Assembly (NCBI RefSeq): GCF_000013565.1
Contig: NC_007802.1
Span: 3,348,001 to 3,412,000, forward strand
DNA from: Jannaschia sp. CCS1
GTDB taxonomy: Bacteria; Pseudomonadota; Alphaproteobacteria; Rhodobacterales; Rhodobacteraceae
Length of the DNA: 64,000 nucleotides
Direction of reading: 5' to 3'
Shown here: positions 8,155-16,358 of the stretch, in pieces
Numbering within the stretch: position 1 is the stretch's first letter
How the letters are laid out: each line of letters begins with the position of its first letter
Translations under genes and position numbers: made by a program
The notes under the pieces: model-generated
Databases searched by the model: none
The model's input: the letters and a program-made list of their open reading frames with translations, nothing else
Told to the model about the DNA's origin: nothing

Positions 8155-9423
8155 ATGCATTTGAACATCCTTATCCTTGGCTCCGGAGGGCGCGAACATA
8201 GCCTGGCCTGGGCCGTTCTGCAGAACCCCAAATGCGACCGCCTGATCGTTGCGCCCGGCAATGCGGGTATTGATCAGATCGCGGATTGTGCAAGCCTTGA
8301 TGTGGATAATCCAAGCGCTGTCTGTGACTTTGCCGTAGAGAATTTGATCGATTTCGTGATTGTAGGGCCCGAAGCTCCACTGGCTGCGGGCGTTGTGGAT
8401 ATGTTGAGGAATGCCGGAATACTGGTATTTGGACCGACCCAGGCAGCAGCGCAGCTGGAAGCTTCCAAGACCTTCACGAAGGAGGTCTGCGATGCGGCCG
8501 GCGCTCCGACCGCCGCCTGGACACGCTTCACCGAAGCCGCACCTGCACGCGACTACGTCCGCGAAAAGGGCGCGCCCGTCGTGGTCAAGGCCGACGGGCT
8601 GGCGGCGGGCAAAGGCGTGGTCGTCGCCATGACCGACGGCGACGCATTGGCCGCCATCGACCACATGTTCGACGGCGCGTTCGGGGCCGCCGGAGCGGAG
8701 GTGGTGATTGAAGAATTCATGGAGGGGGAGGAGGCGTCGTTCTTCGTGCTGTGTGACGGGGACACCTGCCTGCCGATTGGCACCGCCCAGGACCACAAGC
8801 GCGCCTATGACGGCGACGAAGGCCCCAATACCGGCGGCATGGGGGCCTATTCGCCGGCCCCGGTTCTGACCGATGCCATTGCGCAGGCGGCCCTTGATCA
8901 GATCATCCGCCCCACCATGGCCGAGATGAAGCGGCGCGGCACGCCCTATACGGGCGTTCTCTACGCCGGGTTGATGATCCACGACGGCAAGCCCCGGCTG
9001 GTGGAATACAACGCCCGTTTCGGCGACCCGGAATGTCAGGTCCTGATGATGCGCCTCGGCGGGCAGGCGCTGGACCTGATGCTGGCCTGCGCTGAGGGGC
9101 GGTTGGCGGATGCCCAGGTGAACTGGGCCAATGACCACGCGCTCACGGTCGTCATGGCGGCGCAGGGATATCCCGGTGGATATGAAAAAGGCAGCGCGAT
9201 CGCGGGCCTGGATGCCCTGCCCGAGACGTCCTCTCAAATGGTATTCCATGCGGGCACAACGGCCCGGGACGGACAGATTACGGCGACCGGGGGCCGGGTG
9301 CTGAACGTCACAGCGCGCGGTGCGACCCTGCAAGAGGCGCGCGATCAGGCCTATGCGATGGCAAGTCATATCGAGTGGCCGGAGGGCTTTTTCCGCACGG
9401 ATATCGGCTGGCGGGCGTTATAA
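8155..9423 (+). CDS. purD: Phosphoribosylamine--glycine ligase
   Basis: A 422-residue cytosolic enzyme of purine synthesis (PRA + glycine + ATP to GAR). The ATG at 8155 follows a GAGGGG site and gives MHLNILILGSGGREHSLAW, the usual start. It has the family motifs PEAPLAAGVVDMLRNAGI, the ATP-grasp lid VVKADGLAAGKGVVVA, EEFMEGEEASFFVLCDG, HKRAYDGDEGPNTGGMGAYSP and YNARFGDPECQ. The length is normal. No other pur gene is adjacent; purE and purK lie 47 kb away in the window. Confidence 0.97.
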   Translation: MHLNILILGSGGREHSLAWAVLQNPKCDRLIVAPGNAGIDQIADCASLDVDNPSAVCDFAVENLIDFVIVGPEAPLAAGVVDMLRNAGILVFGPTQAAAQLEASKTFTKEVCDAAGAPTAAWTRFTEAAPARDYVREKGAPVVVKADGLAAGKGVVVAMTDGDALAAIDHMFDGAFGAAGAEVVIEEFMEGEEASFFVLCDGDTCLPIGTAQDHKRAYDGDEGPNTGGMGAYSPAPVLTDAIAQAALDQIIRPTMAEMKRRGTPYTGVLYAGLMIHDGKPRLVEYNARFGDPECQVLMMRLGGQALDLMLACAEGRLADAQVNWANDHALTVVMAAQGYPGGYEKGSAIAGLDALPETSSQMVFHAGTTARDGQITATGGRVLNVTARGATLQEARDQAYAMASHIEWPEGFFRTDIGWRAL

Positions 9424-9496
9424 TAATCGACCTACGGCGCGGCGCGGACCTTGAGGCCGGGTCAGTCCAGACCCAAACGACGGGACAAGCCCCACC

Positions 9497-10180
9497 CTAC
9501 AGCCATGTCCCATAATCCGAGACCAGCAAATGCGTTGGCGCGACGTCTTCGTCCACCGCCGCAAAACGCCCGATCGGCTCCCGGAACCAATTGTCGGTGT
9601 CGTCATTGTTGACGGTCGAGACCTCCCCGATCAGCACGTCCCCACCCTCGCCCCAGAACTTGTGCCAATCGCCGGGCATCAGCGTCACGCTTTCCCCGGG
9701 CGCGAACAGCAGCACTTCACCGGCGCTGAACCGCCGCTCAATCCCGTCGCACATCACAACGCCGCCCGCATCCGGATCAAAGGAGCCGTCCGGGGCGGAC
9801 CCGTTCAGCTCGATGGCCATCGTCGCCCCGCCACGGTTGATGATATCTTCGGCTTTCAGCATATGACGGTGCATCGGGCTGATCTGATCCTGCTTTGAAA
9901 TCAACAGCTTCTCTGCGTAGCACATGCCGCCCCCGGCTTGCAGATCACTCAGGCGACCATTCCGCAGAGTGAACAGAAACAGGCCCAACTCGTCAAACTT
10001 GCCCTCACCATAATCGGTGATGTCCCAGCCCAGGCGCCCGTCGATCACGGCCTTTGCGACACTGGCATTGGCTCGCATCTCCTCGGGGGTCCAATAGGCG
10101 AAGGGTGGCAGAACGAACCCGAAGGAGCGCATGAACGTCTCCGCTTCGGCCATAATCTCATTGATCTGCGAACGTTTCAT
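9497..10180 (-). CDS. D-lyxose isomerase family cupin
   Basis: A 227-residue cupin-fold protein. Metal-ligand motifs fit the D-lyxose ketol-isomerase family: MHRHMLKAEDIINRGG (His, His, Glu) and LMPGDWHKFWGEGGDVLIGE (His). The ATG at 10178-10180 is preferred because AGGGGGA lies just upstream, although the frame is open further. Family members isomerise D-lyxose and D-xylulose or D-mannose and D-fructose; the true substrate here is not known. No sugar transporter or kinase lies beside it. Confidence 0.82.
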   Translation of the reverse strand: MKRSQINEIMAEAETFMRSFGFVLPPFAYWTPEEMRANASVAKAVIDGRLGWDITDYGEGKFDELGLFLFTLRNGRLSDLQAGGGMCYAEKLLISKQDQISPMHRHMLKAEDIINRGGATMAIELNGSAPDGSFDPDAGGVVMCDGIERRFSAGEVLLFAPGESVTLMPGDWHKFWGEGGDVLIGEVSTVNNDDTDNWFREPIGRFAAVDEDVAPTHLLVSDYGTWL

Positions 10181-10402
10181 CGGACAATCCCCCTTCGACA
10201 CCCCCTCCAAATCGCCCACTCCACCGCCTGACACAAGGGCACTCTGCGCTAAAACGGGCCGAAACCTGCATTCTTGGCTCAAAGATATTTCCGCCGTGGG
10301 CACGGCCCCCAACTTACGGCCAGCGCCCGCGCAATGCCCCTAACGCCGCGCCGCAACACCCGCTACACTCGCCGCACTCCCACCCCAAACCGGAACAGGT
10401 CC

Positions 10403-12373
10403 ATGGACGAAGCCCTTCTCCAGATCACCATCTACCTGACCGCCATGCTGATCGCTGTCCCGATCTCCATTCGCTTTGGTCTGGGCTCTGTCCTTGGCTA
10501 CCTGCTGGCGGGCATCGCCATCGGTCCGGTTCTGGGCCTTGTCGGATCGGAAACGCAAGACCTTCAGCATTACGCGGAATTCGGCGTTGTCCTGATGCTG
10601 TTTCTCATCGGGCTGGAGTTGGACCCCCGGACGCTGTGGGACATGCGCAAGCGGCTGGTCGGGCTTGGGGGCAGTCAGATTCTGCTGTCGACCGCCATCC
10701 TGACCGGCGGCGCGATGATCCTGGGCCTTTCCACGTCGCTTTCTCTGGCCATCGGGATCACGCTGGCGCTCAGCTCGACGGCTATCGTGCTGACAACATT
10801 GTCGGAAAAAGGGCTGATGGGAACGACCGGCGGGCGGGGGGCGTTCTCGGTTCTGCTCACCCAGGACATCGCCGTGATCCCGGCGCTGGCCCTTCTTCCG
10901 CTGCTGGCGACGGGCGCGGGCATACGCTTCACGGAAGACGGCGCGATTGAGCGGACGGCGGAGGACGCGCATCATTCGCTGTCCCTGGTCGAGGGGTTGC
11001 CCGCATGGGGTGTCACGCTGGTCACCATTGCGGCTGTGATCGCGGTGATTCTGGCGGGGCGCTACCTCTCGCCCTTCGTGTTCCGCGTGATCCACAACGC
11101 GAAACTGAAGGAACTCTATACCGTCGCCGCCCTCGCCTTTGTGGTGGGCATCGCAGAGCTGATGATCCTCGTGGGTCTCTCGCCCGCGCTCGGCGCATTC
11201 CTTGCGGGTGTGGTTCTGGCCAATTCCGAGTTCAAGCATGAGCTGGAGGCGGATATCGAGCCGTTCAAGGGCCTTCTCCTTGGCCTCTTTTTCATCACGG
11301 TCGGTGCGGGCATCAACTTTGCCACGCTGTTTGCCAACCCGTTCCTGATCATCGGCCTGACCCTTGCCATCATGGTGATCAAAGGTGTCGTTCTCTATGC
11401 CATCGCGCGGGTCACGCGGATGGAGGGGCGGGACCGCTGGCTCTTTACCCTCAGCCTCGCGCAGGCCGGGGAGTTCGGCTTCGTGCTGGTGGCGTTCGGC
11501 GTCAGCCAAGCGGTTTTCCCGACTTATATCGCCCAGATCCTTTTGCTGGTCGTGGCGCTGTCGATGTTGTTGACCCCGCTCAGTTTTATTCTCTACGAGG
11601 CCATTGGGGCGCGGCTCGGCACCGGCGTGGAGGACGCGCCCGAGCATGATGAAATTGATGAGGAGGCCCCCGTCATCATCGCCGGTATCGGGCGGTTCGG
11701 GCAGTCGGTCCACCGGATGGTGCGGGCGTCGGGCTTCAAGACGGTGGTGCTTGATTCGAACCTGGAGACGATCCAGCTGATGCGCCGGTTCGGCCTCAAG
11801 AGCTTCTTTGGCGACCCCACCCGGCCCGAACTTCTGAAAGCCGCGGGCCTCGACAAGGCGCGGGTCCTTGTCGTCTGCGTCGATAACAAACAGGCCGCCG
11901 TCAAGCTGGTGCGCTATGCCAAACGGACGCGGCCTGACATCTCGGTCGTGGCCCGCGCCCATGATCTGCTCCACGTCTATGAGCTGTACGCAGCCGGCGC
12001 TGACCACATCATCCGAGAGGTCTTCGACAGTTCCCTACGCGCCGCGCGCTATGTGCTGGAGGATATGGGCCTGTCGGATTACGAGGCCCACGCGATGGAA
12101 ATCGCCTTTTATCGCCATGATCGCCACAACCTGCGCGCCCTGGCCGAGGTCTGGAAGCCCGGCATTCCGGTGACCGAGAATGAAGACTACATGCGCCTGA
12201 CCCGCGAGATGGCGGACAACCTTGAAAGCGCGGTGATGACCCATCTCGACGCGATGGAGGATGAAGGGGGAGGCTCGACGGCCCATACCCGTGGCGATGT
12301 CGGCGCGCTCAGCGGGATCAGCCGCACGCCGGGCGGCACACCGCGCCGCCCCGATGGCAAGGCAGACGGCTAG
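10403..12373 (+). CDS. Monovalent cation:proton antiporter, KefB/KefC type
   Basis: A 656-residue CPA2 antiporter. About twelve helices come first, with [53 protein letters not shown] and the core [20 protein letters not shown] cytosolic RCK/TrkA-N domain starts near residue 425 ([20 protein letters not shown], a GxGxxG nucleotide fold). Known role: potassium or sodium efflux in exchange for protons, gated by the nucleotide domain. A Ser/Gly/Pro-rich tail closes the protein. The ATG at 10403 is the first matching the family start. It overlaps the convergent cobT by four bases. Confidence 0.93.
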   Translation: MDEALLQITIYLTAMLIAVPISIRFGLGSVLGYLLAGIAIGPVLGLVGSETQDLQHYAEFGVVLMLFLIGLELDPRTLWDMRKRLVGLGGSQILLSTAILTGGAMILGLSTSLSLAIGITLALSSTAIVLTTLSEKGLMGTTGGRGAFSVLLTQDIAVIPALALLPLLATGAGIRFTEDGAIERTAEDAHHSLSLVEGLPAWGVTLVTIAAVIAVILAGRYLSPFVFRVIHNAKLKELYTVAALAFVVGIAELMILVGLSPALGAFLAGVVLANSEFKHELEADIEPFKGLLLGLFFITVGAGINFATLFANPFLIIGLTLAIMVIKGVVLYAIARVTRMEGRDRWLFTLSLAQAGEFGFVLVAFGVSQAVFPTYIAQILLLVVALSMLLTPLSFILYEAIGARLGTGVEDAPEHDEIDEEAPVIIAGIGRFGQSVHRMVRASGFKTVVLDSNLETIQLMRRFGLKSFFGDPTRPELLKAAGLDKARVLVVCVDNKQAAVKLVRYAKRTRPDISVVARAHDLLHVYELYAAGADHIIREVFDSSLRAARYVLEDMGLSDYEAHAMEIAFYRHDRHNLRALAEVWKPGIPVTENEDYMRLTREMADNLESAVMTHLDAMEDEGGGSTAHTRGDVGALSGISRTPGGTPRRPDGKADG

Positions 12374-13383
12374 CCGCCCGCCACGCCCGCCTCCGCGAAG
12401 GTCGCCATGCCGGAATGGCAGGCAATCGCGCCGCGTAGGATCTGGATCGCAAGCGCCCCGCCCGAGCCTTCGCCCAACCGCAGCCCCAGTTGGAGAAGCG
12501 GCGTCTTGCCCAGATGGTGCAACATCCGGGCATGGGCTTGCTCGGCGGAACCGTGACCGGCGATTGCGTGGTCCAGCGCGCCACTGACGGCACATTCCAG
12601 CACGGCGGCGGCGGCGGTGCAGATGAACCCGTCCAGGATCACCGGGATGTGCAGGATGCGGGCATGGGCGATCGCCCCGGCCATGGCGGCAAGCTCCCGC
12701 CCGCCGAGGCACCGGAGCGCTTGCAGCGGGTCGGTCGCCGCCTCCGGGTTGACCGCAAGCCCCTCGGCCACAATTCTGGATTTCAGCGCGATGCCTGCCT
12801 CATCCACGCCCGTGCCCCGTCCGGTCCAATCCTCGGGCGCGCCACCGTAAAGTGCGTTGGCCACCGCAGCCGCAGAGGTCGTGTTGCCGATGCCCATTTC
12901 CCCCACGACGAGCAGGTCCGCGTCGGTGTCCACGGCCTCCCACCCGACCGCGATGGCGGCCATGACCCCGGCCTCGGACATGGCGGGGCCTTGGGTGAAA
13001 TCGGCGGTCGGCGTCTCAAGGTCAATCGGGTGGACCGACATCGTGGCCCCCGCCAGGTCACTCAGCTGGTTGATCGCCGCGCCGCCATGGGCGAAATTGG
13101 CGACCATCTGCACCGTCACCTCCGGCGGGAACGCGCTGACGCCGCGCGCTGCAACCCCATGATTTCCCGCGAAAACCAGCACCTGCGGCGCGGTGATCCG
13201 GGGCCGCGCATCGCCACGCCAGCCCGCGTACCAGATCGCCAGATCCTCCAGTAGCCCCAAGGCCCCCGGGGGCTTGGTCAGCTGGCCATTGCGCTCTGCC
13301 GCACCGGCGCGGGCCGCGTCATCGGGGCCGGTGGCAGCGGCAAGCGCTGTTTGGAACTCTACGAGGGTGGTGGGTGTGGTCAT
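12370..13383 (-). CDS. cobT: Nicotinate-nucleotide--dimethylbenzimidazole phosphoribosyltransferase
   Basis: A 337-residue enzyme of the lower-ligand branch of cobalamin synthesis, making alpha-ribazole phosphate. Motifs: [40 protein letters not shown], the signature [20 protein letters not shown], and the C-terminal [14 protein letters not shown] and [14 protein letters not shown] with the conserved catalytic Glu. It is called cobU in the Pseudomonas denitrificans scheme. It is divergent from cobS with a 98-base gap, so the two share a control region. No cobalamin riboswitch could be recognised in that short gap. Confidence 0.97.
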   Translation of the reverse strand: MTTPTTLVEFQTALAAATGPDDAARAGAAERNGQLTKPPGALGLLEDLAIWYAGWRGDARPRITAPQVLVFAGNHGVAARGVSAFPPEVTVQMVANFAHGGAAINQLSDLAGATMSVHPIDLETPTADFTQGPAMSEAGVMAAIAVGWEAVDTDADLLVVGEMGIGNTTSAAAVANALYGGAPEDWTGRGTGVDEAGIALKSRIVAEGLAVNPEAATDPLQALRCLGGRELAAMAGAIAHARILHIPVILDGFICTAAAAVLECAVSGALDHAIAGHGSAEQAHARMLHHLGKTPLLQLGLRLGEGSGGALAIQILRGAIACHSGMATFAEAGVAGG

Positions 13384-13481
13384 GGATCTGCCTCTCTTGC
13401 GTGCCCGGACTTGTGTGACCCGGTTGGGTTGATATGTACCGGATTACGTCGCGTGCGCCCTGCGGCAGAAAGGTCTTTTTC

Positions 13482-14255
13482 ATGCCTGAAACCGACACCA
13501 CCCCATCGCGGCCGCGCCCACAGCTTCGCGACCTGATCCGCGCGGTTCATTTGCTGACCCGCCTGCCCCTGCCCGGCGGCGACGCAACCCGTGGGGCCGC
13601 CGCAGCCTGGGCCTGGCCCCTGGTGGGCCTGATCGTCGGTCTGGGACAGGTGGCGGCTGGCCTTTTGGCCCTGTGGCTTGGCGTGTCGGAAGCTGTGGCC
13701 GCAGGGGTGGCGATTGCGGCGGGGCTGTTGATCACCGGCGGATTGCATGAGGATGGACTGGCCGATTGCGCCGACGGGTTCTGGGGCGGAATGACCCCCG
13801 CGCGCCGGTTGGAAATCCTGAAAGACAGCCGCATCGGCGCCTACGGCGTCCTTGCGTTGATCGTGACCATCGGCTTTCGGTGGGCCTTGTTCGCGTCCCT
13901 CCTCGCAATCGCTCCGCTCACGCTCCTCGCAGCCGCGATGATCAGCCGGGCGGGGATCGCGGTGGTGATGGCGCGCCTGCCTTTTGCGCGTGAGGGTGGC
14001 TTGGCCGCGCATGTGGGGCGCCCTCCGGCCTGGGCGGTCGGTCTGGGCGGTATCATTGCGGGATTGGGGGCTATCGTGTTTGCCGGGATCGGCGCGGGGC
14101 TCGCGGCGCTGGGTGTCGCAACCGTCGCGATCCTGATCGTCGCCGCCCTCGCACGCGCCAAAATTGGCGGGCAAACCGGGGACGTTCTGGGTGCGACGCA
14201 GGTGGTGGCAGAGCTTGCTGCGCTGGCCACCTGCGCCGCGTTTTTATCTACTTAG
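13482..14255 (+). CDS. cobS: Adenosylcobinamide-GDP ribazoletransferase
   Basis: A 257-residue inner-membrane enzyme that joins adenosylcobinamide-GDP and alpha-ribazole in the last steps of cobalamin assembly. Diagnostic motifs: LLTRLPLPGG, AAWAWPLVGLIVG, GGLHEDGLADCADGFWGG and LEILKDSRIGAYGV, with several hydrophobic helices after them. The ATG at 13482 follows an AGAAAGG site; an upstream in-frame ATG at 13434 would add a hydrophilic lead and is less likely. It is paired with divergent cobT and converges by four bases with the lipoprotein gene. Confidence 0.96.
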   Translation: MPETDTTPSRPRPQLRDLIRAVHLLTRLPLPGGDATRGAAAAWAWPLVGLIVGLGQVAAGLLALWLGVSEAVAAGVAIAAGLLITGGLHEDGLADCADGFWGGMTPARRLEILKDSRIGAYGVLALIVTIGFRWALFASLLAIAPLTLLAAAMISRAGIAVVMARLPFAREGGLAAHVGRPPAWAVGLGGIIAGLGAIVFAGIGAGLAALGVATVAILIVAALARAKIGGQTGDVLGATQVVAELAALATCAAFLST

Positions 14256-14524
14256 CAAGGCGCGACGTAGTAGGTGCCATTGCCGTTGGAATAGGCGCAT
14301 TGGCCGGTCTGCGTGTTGCGGGCAACCTGTGTGCCGATGGCCGCACCGGCAAGCGTTGCGCCGACGGTCCAGGCGGGGTTGGCGTCAAATGCGCTGGCGA
14401 CCAGAAGGCCTGCGCCTGCGCCGCCGACGAGACCGAGGTTGGAGCGGTCCTGGGGCGACAGCGGCTGGCACGCGGTGATGGCAGTGGCTGCAACGAGCAG
14501 GACGGGGGCGATGAACTTCTTCAT
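14252..14524 (-). CDS. Small glycine-zipper lipoprotein
   Basis: A 90-residue protein starting MKKFIAPVLLVAATAITACQ, a lipoprotein signal with cysteine in the lipobox position (ITAC). A glycine-zipper segment follows (LGLVGGAGAGLLVASAFDAN, then GATLAGAAIGTQVA), typical of outer-membrane 17-kDa-antigen/2TM proteins. The two C-terminal cysteines (GQC and APC) may form a disulfide. A GGAAG site lies 10 bases ahead of the ATG. Its role is unknown; related proteins affect envelope integrity. Confidence 0.75.
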   Translation of the reverse strand: MKKFIAPVLLVAATAITACQPLSPQDRSNLGLVGGAGAGLLVASAFDANPAWTVGATLAGAAIGTQVARNTQTGQCAYSNGNGTYYVAPC

Positions 14525-14600
14525 AAGGGGTCTTCCTTTCAAGTGACGGTCTACGACCGATGTATAACGCAAAACGTTTCCCATGAGTTCCTCTTAACAC

Positions 14601-14631
14601 AAAGAAAAACCCGCCGCGAGGGAGCGGCGGG
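14601..14631 (-). terminator. Rho-independent terminator of carD
   Basis: On the minus strand an 8-bp stem, CCCGCCGC pairing with GCGGCGGG (14610-14617 and 14624-14631) with a 6-base loop, is followed by TTTTTCTTT. It stands about 57 bases after the carD stop. Confidence 0.88.
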
Positions 14632-14688
14632 TCAGGATTTCCGTATCGCGTTTCTGAGCAATCTTCCGCCCGTAACGGCCCGTTTTGC

Positions 14689-15207
14689 TTAGGCGGCGGC
14701 CACGCGCTTGGACAGAACGTCGACCAATTGTGCGCCGGCACCCGCCTCGTCGATGCCTTTGACGACGGCCAATTCGCGGGTCAGACGCTCCAGAGCGGCT
14801 TCATACAGCTGCCGTTCCGAATAGCTCTGTTCCCGCTGATCGTCGGCGCGGTGCAGGTCGCGCACGACCTCTGCGATGGAGATCAGATCACCTGAGTTGA
14901 TCTTTTGCTCATATTCCTGTGCGCGGCGCGACCACATCGCCCGCTTCACGCGCGCCTTGCCTTTCAGCGTGTCCAGCGCCTTGGACACAACCGTCGGATC
15001 ACTCAGCGGACGCATGCCCACTTCGGTCGCCTTGGCGGTCGGAACGCGCAGCGTCATCTTGTCCTTCTCGAACGAGATCACGAACAGCTCCAGGTTTAGC
15101 CCCGCGACTTCCTGCTCCTCGATCGTGATGATCTGACCCACGCCATGGGCGGGGTAGACAACGTAATCATTGGGGCTGAAGTCGAGCGTTTTACGGGCTT
15201 TGGTCAT
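14689..15207 (-). CDS. carD: CarD/CdnL-family transcription factor
   Basis: A 172-residue RNA-polymerase-binding protein. The N-terminal Tudor-like RNAP-interaction domain is clear (LDFSPNDYVVYPAHGVGQI, then FVISFEKDKMTLRVPTAKA), followed by a helical DNA-binding half (KARVKRAMWSRRAQEYEQKI, then SGDLISIAEVVRDLHR). Known role: contacts the RNAP beta subunit and stabilises open complexes at rRNA and growth-related promoters. It is a single gene with its own terminator; the 300 bases upstream must hold its promoter. Confidence 0.95.
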   Translation of the reverse strand: MTKARKTLDFSPNDYVVYPAHGVGQIITIEEQEVAGLNLELFVISFEKDKMTLRVPTAKATEVGMRPLSDPTVVSKALDTLKGKARVKRAMWSRRAQEYEQKINSGDLISIAEVVRDLHRADDQREQSYSERQLYEAALERLTRELAVVKGIDEAGAGAQLVDVLSKRVAAA

Positions 15208-15507
15208 GCGATATTCCTTACACTGCGCCCGGGCCGGGCTTCCACGTCGAGAAGACGGGTGTCGTCAAAAAATCCAGCGGAAGGCAAAGGAGCTTTCCGT
15301 TGGGTCAGGTATGGTCCGTTTGGGAAAACGGCGGGCTCTTGTGTCCCCAAATGTGTCAGACACGTCTTCTCATTGGGTGAGACCATAGCACGAATCGCAC
15401 CTCTTTTAAAGCGCGCCGCACCGCAGCGTTAATAAAGCCCTTAAAATTTGAGGGGTTCCGGGAGGGTCAGCACCTCTCACCCATCGCCGAACTTACCCGA
15501 ATCAGGC
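15208..15507. other. Intergenic gap between fdxA and carD
   Basis: About 300 bases with no convincing gene. It must contain the carD promoter (minus strand). An AT-richer stretch with TTTAAA and TTAATAAA lies at 15404-15445. No clear -35/-10 pair, terminator or RNA gene could be assigned. Confidence 0.4.
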
Positions 15508-15843
15508 TTAGCCGCCCTCGCCCGCCGCCTCCGAGAACAGCTCCATCTTGCCCGGCTTGCCGTCCATATCGTCGGCCGTGGGCAGCGGGTCTTTCTTGGT
15601 GATGATCACCGGCCACATCTCGGAATACTTGCGGTTGAACTCCACCCATTTGTCCATGTCCGGTTCCGTATCCGGGCGGATTGCGTCAGCGGGGCACTCG
15701 GGCTCGCACACGCCGCAATCGATGCATTCATCGGGATGGATGACCAGCATGTTCTCGCCCTCATAGAAGCAATCCACGGGGCAGACTTCCACGCAATCGG
15801 TGTATTTGCAGGCGATGCAGGCATCGTTGACGATGTAGGTCAT
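15508..15843 (-). CDS. fdxA: 7Fe ferredoxin
   Basis: A 111-residue ferredoxin of the FdxA type. Cysteine motifs for one 3Fe-4S and one 4Fe-4S cluster lie in the first half: [20 protein letters not shown] and [14 protein letters not shown] long C-terminal tail ([17 protein letters not shown]) is characteristic of this subgroup. It carries electrons in the cytosol; the partners are unknown. The order helicase, S4 protein, FdxA, CarD is a familiar one in this group of bacteria, but the gaps suggest separate transcripts. Confidence 0.96.
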   Translation of the reverse strand: MTYIVNDACIACKYTDCVEVCPVDCFYEGENMLVIHPDECIDCGVCEPECPADAIRPDTEPDMDKWVEFNRKYSEMWPVIITKKDPLPTADDMDGKPGKMELFSEAAGEGG

Positions 15844-15990
15844 GGAGGGGCTTTCAGTCGATATCTGACGGTCTGCTATGGCAGAGTTCGGGGGGATGCA
15901 ACGCGGCGGGATGCCACCTCACAAAGTTGTTCGGATGTGTAAGGCATGCCTGACAGATTGCCAAGATCAGCGGGCCGGGGCGGGGCGGAA

Positions 15991-16317
15991 TTAGTCCTCT
16001 CGGAAGGCATCCAGGTCGCGGCGGTCTTTCTTGGTGGGGCGCGGACCGACCCGGGGCGATTGCGGCGCGGCCTCGGGCGTCATGTCGATATAGAGGGTTT
16101 GCGCCTCCGGGGCCGGGCCACGGCGCTTGGCCAAAGCGTCGATCTTCACGACGCGAATGGTATTGCCCTGGGGAAATGTCAGCACATCTCCGGGGCTGAT
16201 CTGCGTGGAGGCCTTGGTGATTTTGGTCGCGTTGACCCGCACATGCCCGGCGGACACCTGACGGGCGGCGAGGCTGCGGGTCTTGAAGAACCGCGCCTGC
16301 CACAGCCATTTGTCCAC
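15991..16317 (-). CDS. S4-domain RNA-binding protein, HslR type
   Basis: A 108-residue protein starting at GTG (MDKWLWQARFFKTRSLAAR). Residues 1-60 form an S4 fold (ARQVSAGHVRVNATKITKAS), followed by the family's short beta domain and a basic tail. E. coli HslR (Hsp15) binds stalled 50S subunits that carry a nascent chain and helps recycle them. No ATG is available near the conserved start, so GTG is accepted; the homologous stretch seems to extend a few residues upstream. It lies 41 bases after the helicase stop, probably in one transcript. Confidence 0.88.
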   Translation of the reverse strand: MDKWLWQARFFKTRSLAARQVSAGHVRVNATKITKASTQISPGDVLTFPQGNTIRVVKIDALAKRRGPAPEAQTLYIDMTPEAAPQSPRVGPRPTKKDRRDLDAFRED

Positions 16318-16358
16318 CCGGTCCTTGGCGGGCCCGGGGGCCGTATCGGGCGCGTCGG

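Noticed and set aside
10340-12007. A 555-codon minus-strand frame opposite the KefB-type antiporter
   Set aside because: Antisense shadow; its translation is a run of charged residues (Gln, His, Arg, Asp) with no membrane or domain pattern, while the plus-strand gene is clear.
13384-13481. A cobalamin riboswitch in the cobT/cobS gap
   Set aside because: The gap is only 98 bases, less than the roughly 200 needed, and no B12-box was recognised.
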